Of a stretch of DNA of 64,000 nt, positions 49,001 through 61,211 are shown piece by piece (positions within the stretch are counted from its first letter, which is position 1; every line of letters begins with the position of its first letter). Both the position numbers and the translations under genes were made by a program. This DNA is from Dictyophora rubrovolvata. Its lineage: Eukaryota > Basidiomycota > Agaricomycetes > Phallales > Phallaceae. The notes beneath the pieces are model-generated. The model saw only the letters and a program-made list of their open reading frames with translations. It searched no databases and was not told where the DNA came from. Location: the NCBI GenBank assembly GCA_029959195.1, contig CP114120.1, forward strand, positions 2,108,001 to 2,172,000, given 5' to 3'.

Positions 49001-50705
49001 CATACAGAGAATTGACATGCCACGAATGTAAGTCCTATGGCGATTTCGTTGTTTGCCAAGGGAAGGGGAAGTCCGAAGTACCCCGCGAAAGAAAGTAATG
49101 TAAAATCATACCCCATATACTCATTAGTTATTTATGAAATTCAGTGTCAAGATTCCACATGTCACAACGCCATTTTCCACACAGATCCGTTTGCATCTTT
49201 TCAAGATGCCGTCAAATGTTGCTCATTACTTCAATGAACATGCAACAGTCAGAAAGCTAACAATCAAGATACCTGCGTCGAAACCTGGATTGGCAGATGA
49301 TTGCAGTCGTAGGCTCACCATCAGCACAGGTCTTTGCGCTGAAAAGTGGTGCAAAATGCGGACAACGGCCCCGGGCTAAGAAGGCGCATCCCCAGGTGTC
49401 TATCTGGAATTCACGCACGGGTTCTGGCTTTGAGCGGACATCAAATGAGAAATGATCAAGGGATTAATGCGATAAATACCTTCGCTGCTGTGAGTATATG
49501 AATTACACAAAACCTGATATCGCTCGTTTGTCAATGACTGGTGAGCTGTTTTTCTGACTCTTTGTGACATGATTGCTTAATCGTGGAATAGCGAAAGGAC
49601 TACTCAGATCCAGGCATTACGGTTCTCCCCGTTGCTTCTCGTGCCTAAGGCCTAGAAATTTTCTCATGCAGGACAGCGACTAGTCGCCTGCCTAGGGTCC
49701 TTCTTTTGTTGGACAAGTTCTTCAAAACAAAAACAACAAAACAAGAGGGAATCTTACTAATCGTTATGGCTTTTATGTGGCATTATACGTCGCGAGTACA
49801 TGTATAAAATATTCTCTGGATTACTCAAACTCTAGTATTATTAGCCGATCACAAAATGTTCCCTGTTTCGTCCTTATCAGTTTCGCGCTACTACCTGAAA
49901 TAATTTTGCTCACAGTACCTCATACTACTATTCAAGTGACCCGGCCCCCCATAAGAAAAATGACCAGATGCTATGACTAGTATTCGCGCGTTCCTCGATC
50001 ATCCCCATTAACATGCTTTTACAAGCTATGAACAGGCTATCCGTTTAAATATTAGCTATCCCAAGGAATAGCGTAAGACGTTACAGTATGGCCATAGCCT
50101 CATGAAGGCTTGCTTCCCCTTATAATTTACGAATAGCGATTACAATCGATAGTAAGTGGTTTACAATCATTTTTTACGCGGATTCGGTTGTCCTATCGCA
50201 AACCACGGACGTGTTAAAATACTGTGTTGCAATAGTCCTGGGGATGCGATAGTATCGAACCATATAAATAGGTATAAGAGATATCGGATGGTCTATTGGT
50301 GTCATCCACTTGAATACATGAAGTTCGCTTCTCCAACAATTTCCACAATTTCTGGCATAGACAGAAGAATGTTTCTCGTGCTAACAATTGTACAAACGTA
50401 ATTCCTGGCATTCCTGCCAGTGCATACAGCAACCCTTTCTCTAAATTGTGCACCAAAATCGTCCCCCTGAGATCTCAGCACCTCGGACTGCTTTGGACCG
50501 AGATCTTCGACGGCTCCGTTGAACTCCCTCGCACAGCGAATCAACCCCTGCCGGGAAACCATCAGAAGTCAAAGACTGCCAATATTCATACACTTCGATG
50601 GATCCTTCCTCCACGTGGAACCAGCTCCAATTGGCTTTCTGCTAGAAAACGCGAGAGAGTTGTTGATGAAATGTATCGCATCCTTGATGCATCAAGTTGG
50701 CGGAT
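46017..50705. other. Gene-poor region of 4.7 kb
   Basis: No gene that I can defend lies here. On the plus strand, frames at 46253-46531 (EREAHLKREWLNAKKQAKSA) and 46595-46861 (acidic EEGEEEEERREN then basic) look faintly protein-like but could not be joined. On the minus strand 50302-50562 is open (REFNGAVEDLGPKQSEVL) and may be a decayed gene. Three imperfect copies of a 15-base motif occur at 47.8-48.0 kb. I saw no paired terminal repeats or transposase-like text. Confidence 0.4.
47828..48005 (+). repeat. Three copies of a GTGAGCCATTTGTGC-like motif
   Basis: Near-identical 15-mers start at 47828 (GCGAGCCATTTGTGC), 47889 (GTGAGCCATTTATGC) and 47991 (GTGAGGCATTTGTGC), spaced by 61 and 102 bases. 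The sequence between the copies is not obviously repeated. Confidence 0.6.
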
Positions 50706-52612
50706 TTAAACCCAACGATCCAATTTACTTCGGCAAGCCTGCAGAAACATGTTATATTCCAAATAACTTGATACAAACAGTCAGTTGATAGAATAACAAA
50801 TATCGAATTGGCAACGTTTATTACCTCTTCCATATCAGCATCCTCATCTTCGTCTTCGGCCTCATCTTCATTGTCCACTTCCGGACGTTCGGCAACTTCT
50901 GTCGCTTCAACGGCGGGCGTGGGCTCGTTGGTAGAGTCGCCGTTTATATTTCGTAACCGTCGCTGTTCGACCATTTGTTCCCTGTGACCCTGTTTTTGGT
51001 CAAGATCGGCTACCATTTTCTTCAATTGATCCTCAAATCGTTTCTGGAAAAGCATGAGTGAAAAAAGAGATTTATTCACATAGAACCCAAAATTTACCTT
51101 GATGAGGGGGTTGACGGCAACGGCAATCTCTTGCTCTTTTCTAGAGATAGCGGCCTGTAAATCGCTAATTTCTTCCAACAGCAATTTCTTCGCTTGCACA
51201 GCTTCTTCGTCCTCGTCCTCGTCTTCTTCAGATTCATCGCTCCCCTCGCTTTCGCTGGCATCTTCCTCCATCTCTCCCATTTCTCGAGCCAATTCCGCTG
51301 CCAGCTCTTCGTCAATATCACCTTCCTCCTCTTCCTCTTCATCCTCTTCTCCCTCGTCTTCGTCTGCAGGAATAGCCTGCATATCACTGTCTAAATCGCC
51401 CCCCATACCTTCAGTCGTCTCTTCTGGATCTAGGAACTCGGAATCGGACAGGTCAGGATTTACATTTTCAAGGACCTCTATCATAAAAGTGAGGAAGTCG
51501 TTCCTTTGTCTGTGCCTGGGAAAGGGAAAATTACCGTATGCAACCTTGGTGGATTTGGAATCCTCAGCCAGAAGACGTTCCACTTCGATTTCTACGGTTT
51601 CAATCGTCTGAATTTATCGAAGTTAGGTAAATGAATCAGTAACAAAGGACTATCGAATCTAACCCTGCGATTGGCTCTTTTCCTGAATCGTCTTTTCCTG
51701 GCCCAGTGGAGTGGGGGAGTGATACCATGCGGCCAAATGAAATCGTCAATATTGAACGATTTGTTTGCGAGAATGTCGTCTTCACTTTTGATTTTGTTTT
51801 CGACTACAAGCATCTGAAAAGAACCGACCGTTGAAGGAAAAACAAAGCATACTGATCGGGGAGCCTTTTTACCTGGCAGATATCTGCAACTTTGAAAACA
51901 TTTTTGTTGTCAAGAGTCTTCTGAGACTCGACTATACACGGTAGGTCGACGAGCTTCGCGGAATATAGTGTGTCGCCAACATGGAAAACGCCTCGTCGAG
52001 AATCTGACAGCCAAAGACGTGAATCTGGGTCCTTTTTCATGACATAACTAAAAGTACTTTACCTTTAAACTTGAGCCAAACGTTTTTCGACATTTCGCGT
52101 TTCTCAACCATCGCCCGTAATCTCTCACAGTCATCACCAGGTGGCAATCGTAATATGAAGTGCTCCTCAAACGTCAAATCTTCATCATCCGAGTCCAATT
52201 CTCTGTCGTATGATCCTAGAAAGGATATCCCAGAAGATTGGCGTTCGCTAACTTTCAGCTTTAGCTTTGGTTGGAGCTTTGCTCGCGAAGCCTGGTTCGA
52301 GCTGCGTGTTGAGCGTTCTGAGGGATCCAAAGCAGGAGGTGTCATCGCTTGACGTGTCGCGCGACGCGTAGTCATAGTCATTGCTGGAACTGACGTATTT
52401 TTCGCTGTTGGGGCAGGAACAAATGGTTTGGCATCGACAGCAGCGGATTCCGCTTCCGGAGTCTCCACTTTGATGTCTTGCTGAGACGATTCTTCAAGTG
52501 CTTGTTGCAAAATTTGTTCGTAAGGTTCCATGGTATCCCCGATATCTACGTAGCCGTCTCCATCATTGCCAACGTCGCCTTCGCCATCGATATCGACGAA
52601 GTCGTCCTCCAT
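50706..52612 (-). CDS. taf7: TFIID subunit TAF7
   Basis: TAF7 is a TFIID component that binds TAF1 and checks pre-initiation. The N-terminus is acidic (MEDDFVDIDGEGDVGNDGDG; an in-frame ATG at 52624 would add four residues), followed by a Thr/Ser/Pro/Arg linker. The TAFII55 domain shows LTFEEHFILRLPPGDDCERL, VWLKFK, DSRRGVFHVGDTLYSAKLVD, LPCIVESQKTLDNKNVFKVA and DICQMLVVENKI. It continues with WPHGITPPLHWARKRRFRKR, a family hallmark. The second half has a long acidic run (near 51200-51390), a coiled coil (LLLEEISDLQAAISRKEQEI) and a further acidic patch. The last intron after MEE and the short terminal exon ending at 50706 are my inference; without it the frame runs into a stop near 50642. 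Confidence 0.9.
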
Positions 52613-55600
52613 GGTTGTCTGCATGGTTTGCTTACATCAGCCAGATTACCTAATTGGCGACTAGTCGAAGCTGAACGGTTTGACCCAAATTTGATCTGAA
52701 TTCGAGCCCATATAGCGAATTGTTAAAACATTTTTAACATTTTGCTATATTAAGTATTAGATACTCGTACATAAAAGGTCAACCGCGTGAAGAAAAACTG
52801 AATTCGTCACCATATTACAAAGTTGTCACAAACGATTTCCAACTTGAACTTGAACGTCTCCCTGATATTCAAATGGTGATTATATTGGTTTTGTGTAGGA
52901 CGTTTTCTAATTGGGGGCTTCCGGAAGAAATATCGGCATTAACTTAACAGGTTAGTCTTATTACACATACTACTATTCGCGAGTTGCCAAGTCCACCGAA
53001 GCTTTATCTAGTTGCCGCTATGTTCTCAGACATGACTATGCACGGATATTCGGAATGCTCAATAATCAGATTGCAATACAATTCTGCTCTATCCTGCTCT
53101 ATCCAATTCATTCAGCGACAATTGAGAGTCTCGAGGCTTTTCTTCGCATACACTTTTTTGGGCGATTTTACCTTCCAAAACGGTGACTCATAACTCCATT
53201 TGGAAGCGTACCGTTCTCGAATTGCGCGGATCAACAAACCCCTCTAATCATGTAAAATCGCTATCCCAAGCTTTTTGGATTGAACCTCAAACCGCTAGCT
53301 TGATCAAGTGCCGACGGAACAAGCACCTTTATTCTCCTTGCTTGTCGAGATTGAACTAGTCCGCTAACTCGTAACCTCTACTACTAGCTGCTATTAGTCA
53401 ACTTCAACAGGTGGAAAATGATACGAAATATATCATTTGGTAACGTCGGACGCTTCTGTTGCCGTGGTACCGTTTCCTCCCACATATCGAGTGCGCTTCG
53501 CATTTTAGGACCAGCCAAATCCGACCAGATCGCTCAATAAAGTAGTAGCTCCTACAATTGCGATCGTTTACCTTCATTTACTCGCCTCTTCTCTCTTATT
53601 TTTTTTTCCGCCCTTCTTTCTCTCTCAATTCTCACGCCGCCTATCACCCTATCCAAACATCCCAGCCCTTTTGCGAGTTTGGCTTCATCAATCGGTTAAA
53701 ATAACTTCCAGTTCCATAGGAAATGCTACTTGTCAACTTGTTTCCTTTGATACCCGGAAGACTTCTTCAAGCCCACCAAGCTACCGGCTCGATGTCCCCG
53801 ACCGCCCTGAATAAAGGACGATACCAAATGGATTTAATGATCATTTACCCTACATATCCGACATTCCCTGCCTCTTTCTCCAATCATATACCTGCAGAAT
53901 TATAAAATTGGCCAGTCATTGGAGGACTTAATTTAGCTGGCGCCCCCCATAATATTCGTCCGGCGCAAGCGAATTACATATAAACGCGTATACATACGAC
54001 AGGCGATTTGTTTGTTTTTCGCGTCCTTTTTTTGTTTCCATATTCTGCCCTGAATGCTCCGGATATCAACAGCAGCTTTTGCCGATTTCCGCAGTAGGTA
54101 ACCAGGTGACTTACTTATGGGAGAGAGATGATAACGTCGCGACCGGTTGGGCGAAGGACGACGATCCCGTGTGCTTCTGCAAGTGCCCATTAGGATAAGT
54201 CAAGACGTACTCTCGCTACGAGATTCTGCTTCTTCTGCTTGTCCAAACTGTCACGGGAGAAGCGCACTAAGTACGGGTGTTCACCAAAGATCCGCCCCTT
54301 GGATTTCCGTGTGTCAGTCACTGGCAGGGCGTCAGGTGAGCTTTCAGACGCGACGCGGCAAGTTTATTCCGAAATTGGAGGCTTGATGCTGATCCTTTTA
54401 CATGAAGCGCATATGCCAACGGATAAGAATAGCAATGTTCTCACCTCATCCGTGTCATATATTGAATAGAGAGAGAACCTTGAGCGAGGTATGGACGTGT
54501 GTAACGGAAAGCCTGATAAAAATAACCAATTTATAACCGAGTTTGGAATAGTCCTTCGTCGAGTTTCAATGATACACCATACGTGTGCGCCCAAATTTCA
54601 TGTGTCAAGTTCATTTTTTCTTTTTATTCAGCTGTACCTTAGCTTCCATTGGCTTTGAATTGACCAAAGTGGCATGACATACTAGTGGCAACATGCAAAT
54701 ATAGCCCTTAAATCAAGTGCCAAAGCTATCGTGTCGTTTCTATGCTGATGTACATATGTACATACGTATAGCTTGGGCACCATCGCGCCAACATGCCAGC
54801 GGCGAGTCATCAATGAAATAGTAAGTGCAATTTGATTATGGTGCATATGTATATGCCAGATACGATTGTGAACACTGTTCTGGTGTGTTTTTTAATTTTT
54901 AGCAAAATATCAAGTTGGGCTTTACAGCTCCGGCCATCTTGATTTTATTCTGATATTATATTATGACTTGTTCACTCTCCTTAGGCCAGTCCCAAACTTA
55001 AGTCCTTGAAGCTTAATTTGGATGTCCTTCCTATGTCATGTAGGGATGAAATGATCGGACGTGGACGTGCCTTGGGTCAATGGAGCTACTAAATTGAAGC
55101 GGAATTAATTTATGCTTTATTTAGTTAGTCTCTCCTCCCATCTATATTTGAAAAGATGAACTTAATCTAATCAGAGTACTAAAGCAGACTAAAGCTACTA
55201 GTGGTATTAGTCGAAAAATCGTGATTGTGCTAGGAGATTTCGGAACGGCATCCATAACTCGATTTATGTATCTGTTTAATTCGACAACTAACAAGCACGG
55301 CATTGTTAACTGGTTGAACCTTAACACTAACTTTCCAACGATAGTGCTCGTAAAAATGGACATCGCTTCAGTATACGTATTGATCTATCTCCTCCCGCAA
55401 CTTAAACGTCAGCGGGAATATCCTTTGCGGGACATAATTTCCGCCCACGGGTACATCCAGCCAAATACAGGTTGTCAGCTCCTTGGCGGATCTACTGTGG
55501 GTTCTTTCTGGATGTGAGTGTTATTCCTATTCTTATCCACGGAGACCGACCGATACTGTCACGACGAAGAAAGCTCGTTTCCTTTCGCGCGCGCGCGACA

Positions 55601-56557
55601 GACTGCCACATGAAGCTTTAAGAGTCAGATTCGGATTCGGATTGGATGCATACGGCGGGATGCACATCTATGCGCATATGGTGAGACCGATCAGAATCGC
55701 TATTTACGTACTTACAGATGTTCTTATTACATCGAAGGTTGTATTAATAGTAGTCCGACTCATCCCGGGGTGCGAAGCCATTCTTTTCGAAGACGTGAAT
55801 TGCGGGTCGTTACCGTGGATTATTTCGAGCCCAAGATCTAGTACTGGTTTTGTTTTTTTTTGCTGATTTGAATTGCTTATCAAGACACAAATTAGATTCC
55901 ACATTTGGGACTGGCCTAAAAATCCTTTGGACGAAGATTCCGATATTATTATGTCAACGTGAGGTTCATTGTAAGTTTAGGCGAAAGTTATCAGTCCAAG
56001 GACCTTTGATGTCTGATTCTTTAGGCTGGTTTAAGGTGTAGAAGCTATATCATTGGTAGTTTTAGGAAGACAAACATCCGCCCAGATTTGCTCAGCTAAT
56101 CCTTCAAATGTACGATCTTTCTTTCCGTCGAAGGTTATCAACTGGGACGCATGCCAAACATATCAAAACAGAGAGCGGAACATACATATGTCCATACTTC
56201 CAAAAGGATGACTTGAATAAGATTTTTTTCTCGCAATTAAAACGGACGATCACGGACAAAAACACATTGCATTTCCTTCCCTAGCGGAAGGAAATTAGTC
56301 GGTGTTGTCAGCCTAAAGGAAAACAACAACAGCAGCAGCAAACGCAACAACAAGAGAACCCCAAGAGAACTTCTTTATAACGCTTAGCGGTATAACGTCC
56401 CTGCCTAGGGTTCCTATTGAACATTCCCCTGGTCCCGATCGATCGCGCGGACTCCTCGGGGAAGTCGGATTTTTGTGTAAGGCGCAAAGAGTTATTATCC
56501 ATGCTGTACTTGCTTATCTTATCCCAGCGATTCACATATTCACATATCTCGGAGGCT

Positions 56558-56582
56558 TTCTCTCTCTCTCTCTCTCTCTCTC
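56558..56582 (+). repeat. (CT)n microsatellite
   Basis: About 12 uninterrupted CT units in the gene-poor region. Confidence 0.9.
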
Positions 56583-57864
56583 CCGTCACTCGAGTGGCTC
56601 AAGTGAGCTTGACCATGGTCTTCTCTAATAGCGGGAGATTCAAGTTTGAATGTCCTCCCGGATGTCGATGTTACCTAGTATGTGGCCTGGTGACAAGACC
56701 CTCTCTTTCCCTAGAAATCAAAAGCTTGTTATTATTCTCACCAATGATTGGCCTATTCAACCTTAGACTTTGCAGCCCTGAGCGCTGAGCCGGCGAACTT
56801 CCGATTGCTACGCATGCGGCATAATTCGATAGCTTTCCAATTTCCAATATATCATTTTAATCTACATAATATAAAAACTTGCCAGTTGAAAAACCAGTAC
56901 AAGATGTGTACGATTATTATATTATGCAGAGAGTTAGGCATGCATGCATACACACATGCCAGACTCCGCGGCCGTGAGCACTGAGCAGTGGTTTCCATCC
57001 ATCTTCACCTCGGATTCTAATGGATTTTTCAATACTATTCCGTACGAAACGAACGCGGAACACGAATAGGACCAGAAAATCCATTTATTCGACATATACA
57101 CGTTGAGCAGCACATATATGCGCATGCATACAGTGGCACAAATAATAGTAATACACGTACATATGTATGTACATGCGTGAAACTAGTGCGATGTGTCTTA
57201 CTAGAGCCAAGGCTGCCTAACTAAATACGATCGACCCTCGCTATGTATACACGCGCATACATATGTACTGTATATACATGTTCAACATATGTACATAATG
57301 CACAGCTCTACACCGGCAGGATGCAAACCTTAACTAAAAAAATATTTTTCAGTAGGAACGTTGGCTAGTAATTGATATTAACCAGTGATAACCTTTTGAC
57401 AACAGCCACAAATTAAAGAGGCCAGTAAAATATGTAAGTCATAGTTCACGTTCGAATCTTTTCCATATCCCTTTTTGTTCGTTTGTTTATTTGTTTATTT
57501 GTAACTTGCATGTATGTATTTCTGAATCTTTCAGGGTTCGAAGAGCCATACATGACATCACTGACATGCACCAGGATTCAGACGAGAGATTTGTTGAAAG
57601 TAAAGTCTTAATGGAATTGTATGTATGCGTCGTGTGGAGAATTTGGATTGTCTTTTTCTCGCGTTTCCCTTCTCTGAAAGCGAGGCCTGTTGACTTTGTT
57701 GACTGTTAAGCTGGACCCGGAGCAGCTTAAACTGATATCGACAGGGGATAGAAAACCATGGACAGGTCGAAGCAAGAAAAAGAAGTGTCTTGATACAGTC
57801 TGACGTACGTACATATACACCTGCGTGGAAATCATATTGATATCAGGACCGCGTCAATATATCA

Positions 57865-57867
<3 letters not shown>

Positions 57868-57896
<29 letters not shown>

Positions 57897-57897
57897 G
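57868..57897 (+). repeat. (CA)n microsatellite
   Basis: About 14 CA units in the gene-poor region, just downstream of an A-run. Confidence 0.9.
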
Positions 57898-59187
57898 CAC
57901 AGGCTCCATGAACCATGTGAATGTGAATCAAGAATTCCGAGAGGTGCGGCGGACTTGAGGGAATAGGGAGCGAATGATGAATGTACATACATGGGTGTTT
58001 AAAATAAATCGACCCGACCTCGATCATCAAGCCATAATACAGCCTGAGACGAAAGCATTCACACAAGAGATAATATACAATATGCATTTTCAAAGCTAAC
58101 AAACGTTCGCGTTCAAGGGCACACGTGTTGGAAACGTTCGACCGTATTAATGATTGCCACCCACCCACACACACACAGACACTTTTGAGAAGGGACACGG
58201 CGCGCAGTGCAGGAAAAAAAAGGGATGATACTTTGTAGGAATGGAATGATGGAATAAGAGTTACAATATTGATTGATTTTCGTATATAACACTTGGGAGG
58301 GGAACTTGGCATCAAAAGGGACGAGAGAAACAGGCGAGATCAGAGGCTAGAAGCAGAACGAACGGACGAACGTCGAAAAAAAAGGAAACAGAAGAGAAGA
58401 GAGAAGAAAGAAAAAAAGGGATAAGACATAGTATGAAAAGATGAAGGACATAATAGACACACACAGATTTTTTGAAACAGTAAGAGTAGATTGATAGATG
58501 TTGATTGAATACGCCTTATAATAAAGGCGTGCGATAAGGAAGAAAATTAGATTGGGTGTTTGGGTTGGGGTAAAGAAAAATCGTGAGGAGGAAAAACAAG
58601 GAAGAAGGGCATATACACAAAAAGGAGAAATCAAAAGAAAAAGGAGGACATTCAAAAAGTGTACCCTAAACAACATGTTTGAGAGAACCGGGACTGGGTG
58701 AAGGACGGAAGGATGAAGACATGAGATTTGAGGTGTTAAAGTTTGAGTGTTCAAAGGTTTGAGAGGGGTCTTTGGTTATGCGAATGGGGGGGATCGGTTA
58801 GAAAGGTGTGTTCGTCTTTTGTTGATCGGGAGGAGGTAGCATCGAAGAGGATAAAAAGAAGTGATAGGCGAGAGAGAGGAAGGGAAGCGAGGGATGGATG
58901 ATGGGATGTTAATCATCAGCGAAGGACCATAAATTGTCGTTGTAAAAGTTGAGTTTTTTGTTTCGTTGGCCTGTTGAGTGTTTCGTTTCGGCTTTGGAAA
59001 GGAGCAAGTGTTCGGGCGTAACGTACGGATGGTACATACGATGAGGGTGGGGGGTGAGGATGAGGATGAGGACGGCGTGGACGTGGGGGGAAGGCGTGGA
59101 GGGCTCCGGTTGATAAGACCGGGACTGAAACCTCTCTCTTTCTTTCTCTCTTTCTTTCTCTCTTTCAAGTATAACGTCTCTCTGCCC

Positions 59188-60972
59188 TTACCGCCTTCCG
59201 TATCCTGTCCAGCCACTTCCACCGCCATACCCACTACTCAAATAATGCGATCCACCACCAGGCGCACCTGGTCCTGCACCACCACCACCCCCGCCGCCAC
59301 CGCCACCACCAGGCGGAGGAGCACCAGGGGGACCGCCTCCACCACCAGGACCTCCCGCACCACCGCCCGCCGCACTCCCGTACAACCCCGCAGTCGAATC
59401 AAGTCCTCCGACATTTCCAAGCGATGCATACGGATAATGTGAGTGCGAATGTGAATGCTGCGAATGTTGCGAGTGTGGGGAATGTGTCGAGTGTGCTGAA
59501 TGGGCTGGATGCGAATGCGGTCCGACGGCGTGGGCGTTGTGGTGTAATGGTGGGACAATGGGTGATGTGGGTGATGCGCCTCCGCCCCCTCCTCCAGGTG
59601 CACCCCCACCGCCTCCACCACCACCTGAACCAGACGTAGACGTTTTACGATAAGATATCGAAGGTGATTTTTCGGCTCCTTCAACGCTGGCGTTGGAAAC
59701 GCGTCGTTGCTGAGGACCGAGTGGGGGTGGTAGGCCCGACATGGCATGGCTGTGACCGGAGTGAGCGGAATGAGGACTGTGGTGGTGGTGACCGCCATCT
59801 ACGCCAACACCACCACCACCACCGCCGCCGCCGCCACCGTCGTCGTCGCCTTGAGCATCGGCGTCGGGATCCTTGTCAGCACCGCTGATGGCTAGTCCAC
59901 CAGGTACGTTTCTACCCATCCCGCCAACACTCATACCTGACGAGCTGACACCACCAGGGGGACCACCGCCACCGCCGGCACCGACACTAGCCGCACTCAT
60001 GGTCGTACGACCCATGCTCGCGCCGACAGGCATTGAGGAAGGCATGGAGCCGTGTGGAGCGTTAAGACATGCTTGTATTAGATTTTTACCCTCTGGCTGT
60101 GTGACGAGAGGCTGTAGTTTGGCGGTTGTGAATGTGTACACGAGACCTGTTTCGGAGACGACGAGTAAGAGAACTTGTGTGCCTGTGAGAGTGGACAGCT
60201 CGTATGCCTGTGTGTGAGTGTGGGTGTGTGTATGTATGGGTGAATGTGTGTGTCAGTGGTGTGTTTATAGAGAGAAAGAGAGAGAGAGAGATCAGAGGAT
60301 AAAAGAGAAAACGAAAAGGCGGGGGAGAGAGAGTGGAGTGTACGACTGGACGCCGGCGATGATGGCCCCCCCCGAAAAAGACGATCACCGAGAATAATAA
60401 AAGGAAATAAATTGAGTTGATTAAAAAAAAAGGACCAAGGTAGGATGGGAGATCTCGCCCAATTAGGGAAGGAATGCGGGGCAGGCGAATCGAGTAATAA
60501 ATATAAGAGGAATAATGGCAAAAAAAGGAAAGGTCAATCGAACGGAAAAGGAAAAAAAAAGGAAAAGGAGAAGAGGGTATGACAACGACAAAAGAGACAA
60601 GAGAGAGAGACTGTGACACTCTTACCTTCTTCATGATACCGGCCTTGCGTTTGCTGAATGTAATGTGTCGTCTCGACTTGTCTTGGATGAACTCGATCTT
60701 GATTTTGCGACGACCCGCCTTCGTGCTTGGTTTGGTGGTACCCTCATCCGAGTCAGCCGACGCGTCAGACCCGTTTTCCTGCTGGAATGGATCTAGAAAA
60801 ACAGAAAACGCGTTCAGGAGTTGGGAATATGCGATAGGAACGATGAGCGATGAGCTCTCTCTCTCTCTTACCCGCTGGAGGAGGGGCGTCTCCGACATCA
60901 CTCGCAGACCTTGGTCGCTTTCTCGATTGGGCGTTTTGGTTCATATCGTCGGAAGGTGAGGGTGTCTGTTGA

Positions 60973-61010
<38 letters not shown>

Positions 61011-61211
61011 CTGCTGCGGTGACTGCTGCTGCTGCTGCTGTTGTTGCTGTTGTTGTTGGAGCTGCTGATGCGCTGACAAAGAAGTCGCTGATGCAAGTGG
61101 TGGCTGGGAATGAGAAGATGCTTGTGGGACGACGGACGCTCCTCCTGGTACTTGTACTGGTTGCGGATAGGGATACGGATTCGGATTTGTAGGCTGCCTT
61201 CTAAAGGCCAT
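59188..61211 (-). CDS. SRF/Mcm1-type MADS-box transcription factor
   Basis: Exons 61211-60872, 60792-60626 and 60207-59188 sum to 1527 nt (508 residues) with matching phases. The head is Pro/Gln-rich with long glutamine runs (about residues 50-90). The MADS domain spans about 140-196: GRRKIKIEFIQDKSRRHITF, SKRKAGIMKK, then AYELSTLTGTQVLLLVVSET and GLVYTFTTAKLQPLV. This is the Mcm1/SRF type, not MEF2. It binds CArG/P-box DNA with partner factors and in basidiomycetes is linked to mating and cell-cycle control. The long tail is low complexity: Gly runs, Pro, and two blocks of His-Ser-x repeats (about 309-323 and 399-427). The second intron (60208-60625, 418 nt) cuts the MADS domain after KK and is far longer than others here. 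Confidence 0.93.

Larger units (their letters stand above)
52625..59187. other. Gene-poor region of 6.6 kb with microsatellites and palindromes
   Basis: No gene is supported in this stretch, which runs from the TAF7 promoter to the 3' side of the MADS-box gene. It has many short stop-poor frames of low complexity. Notable are (CT)n at about 56558-56582, (CA)n at about 57868-57896, a CG-alternating run near 55588-55598, C/T-rich tracts near 53581-53640, purine-rich sequence at 58370-58700, and repeated ACATATGTAC palindromes between 54.7 and 57.8 kb. A spliced gene of unfamiliar sequence or a long noncoding RNA could be hidden here. Confidence 0.45.

Noticed and set aside
46017-50705. Old retroelement filling the gene-poor region
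   Set aside because: I found no reverse transcriptase, integrase or capsid-like text and no paired terminal repeats.
58980-59900. Plus-strand frames opposite the MADS gene rich in Arg, His, Thr and Val
   Set aside because: They are mirror images of the GC-rich low-complexity coding sequence on the minus strand, whose exon phases fit exactly.
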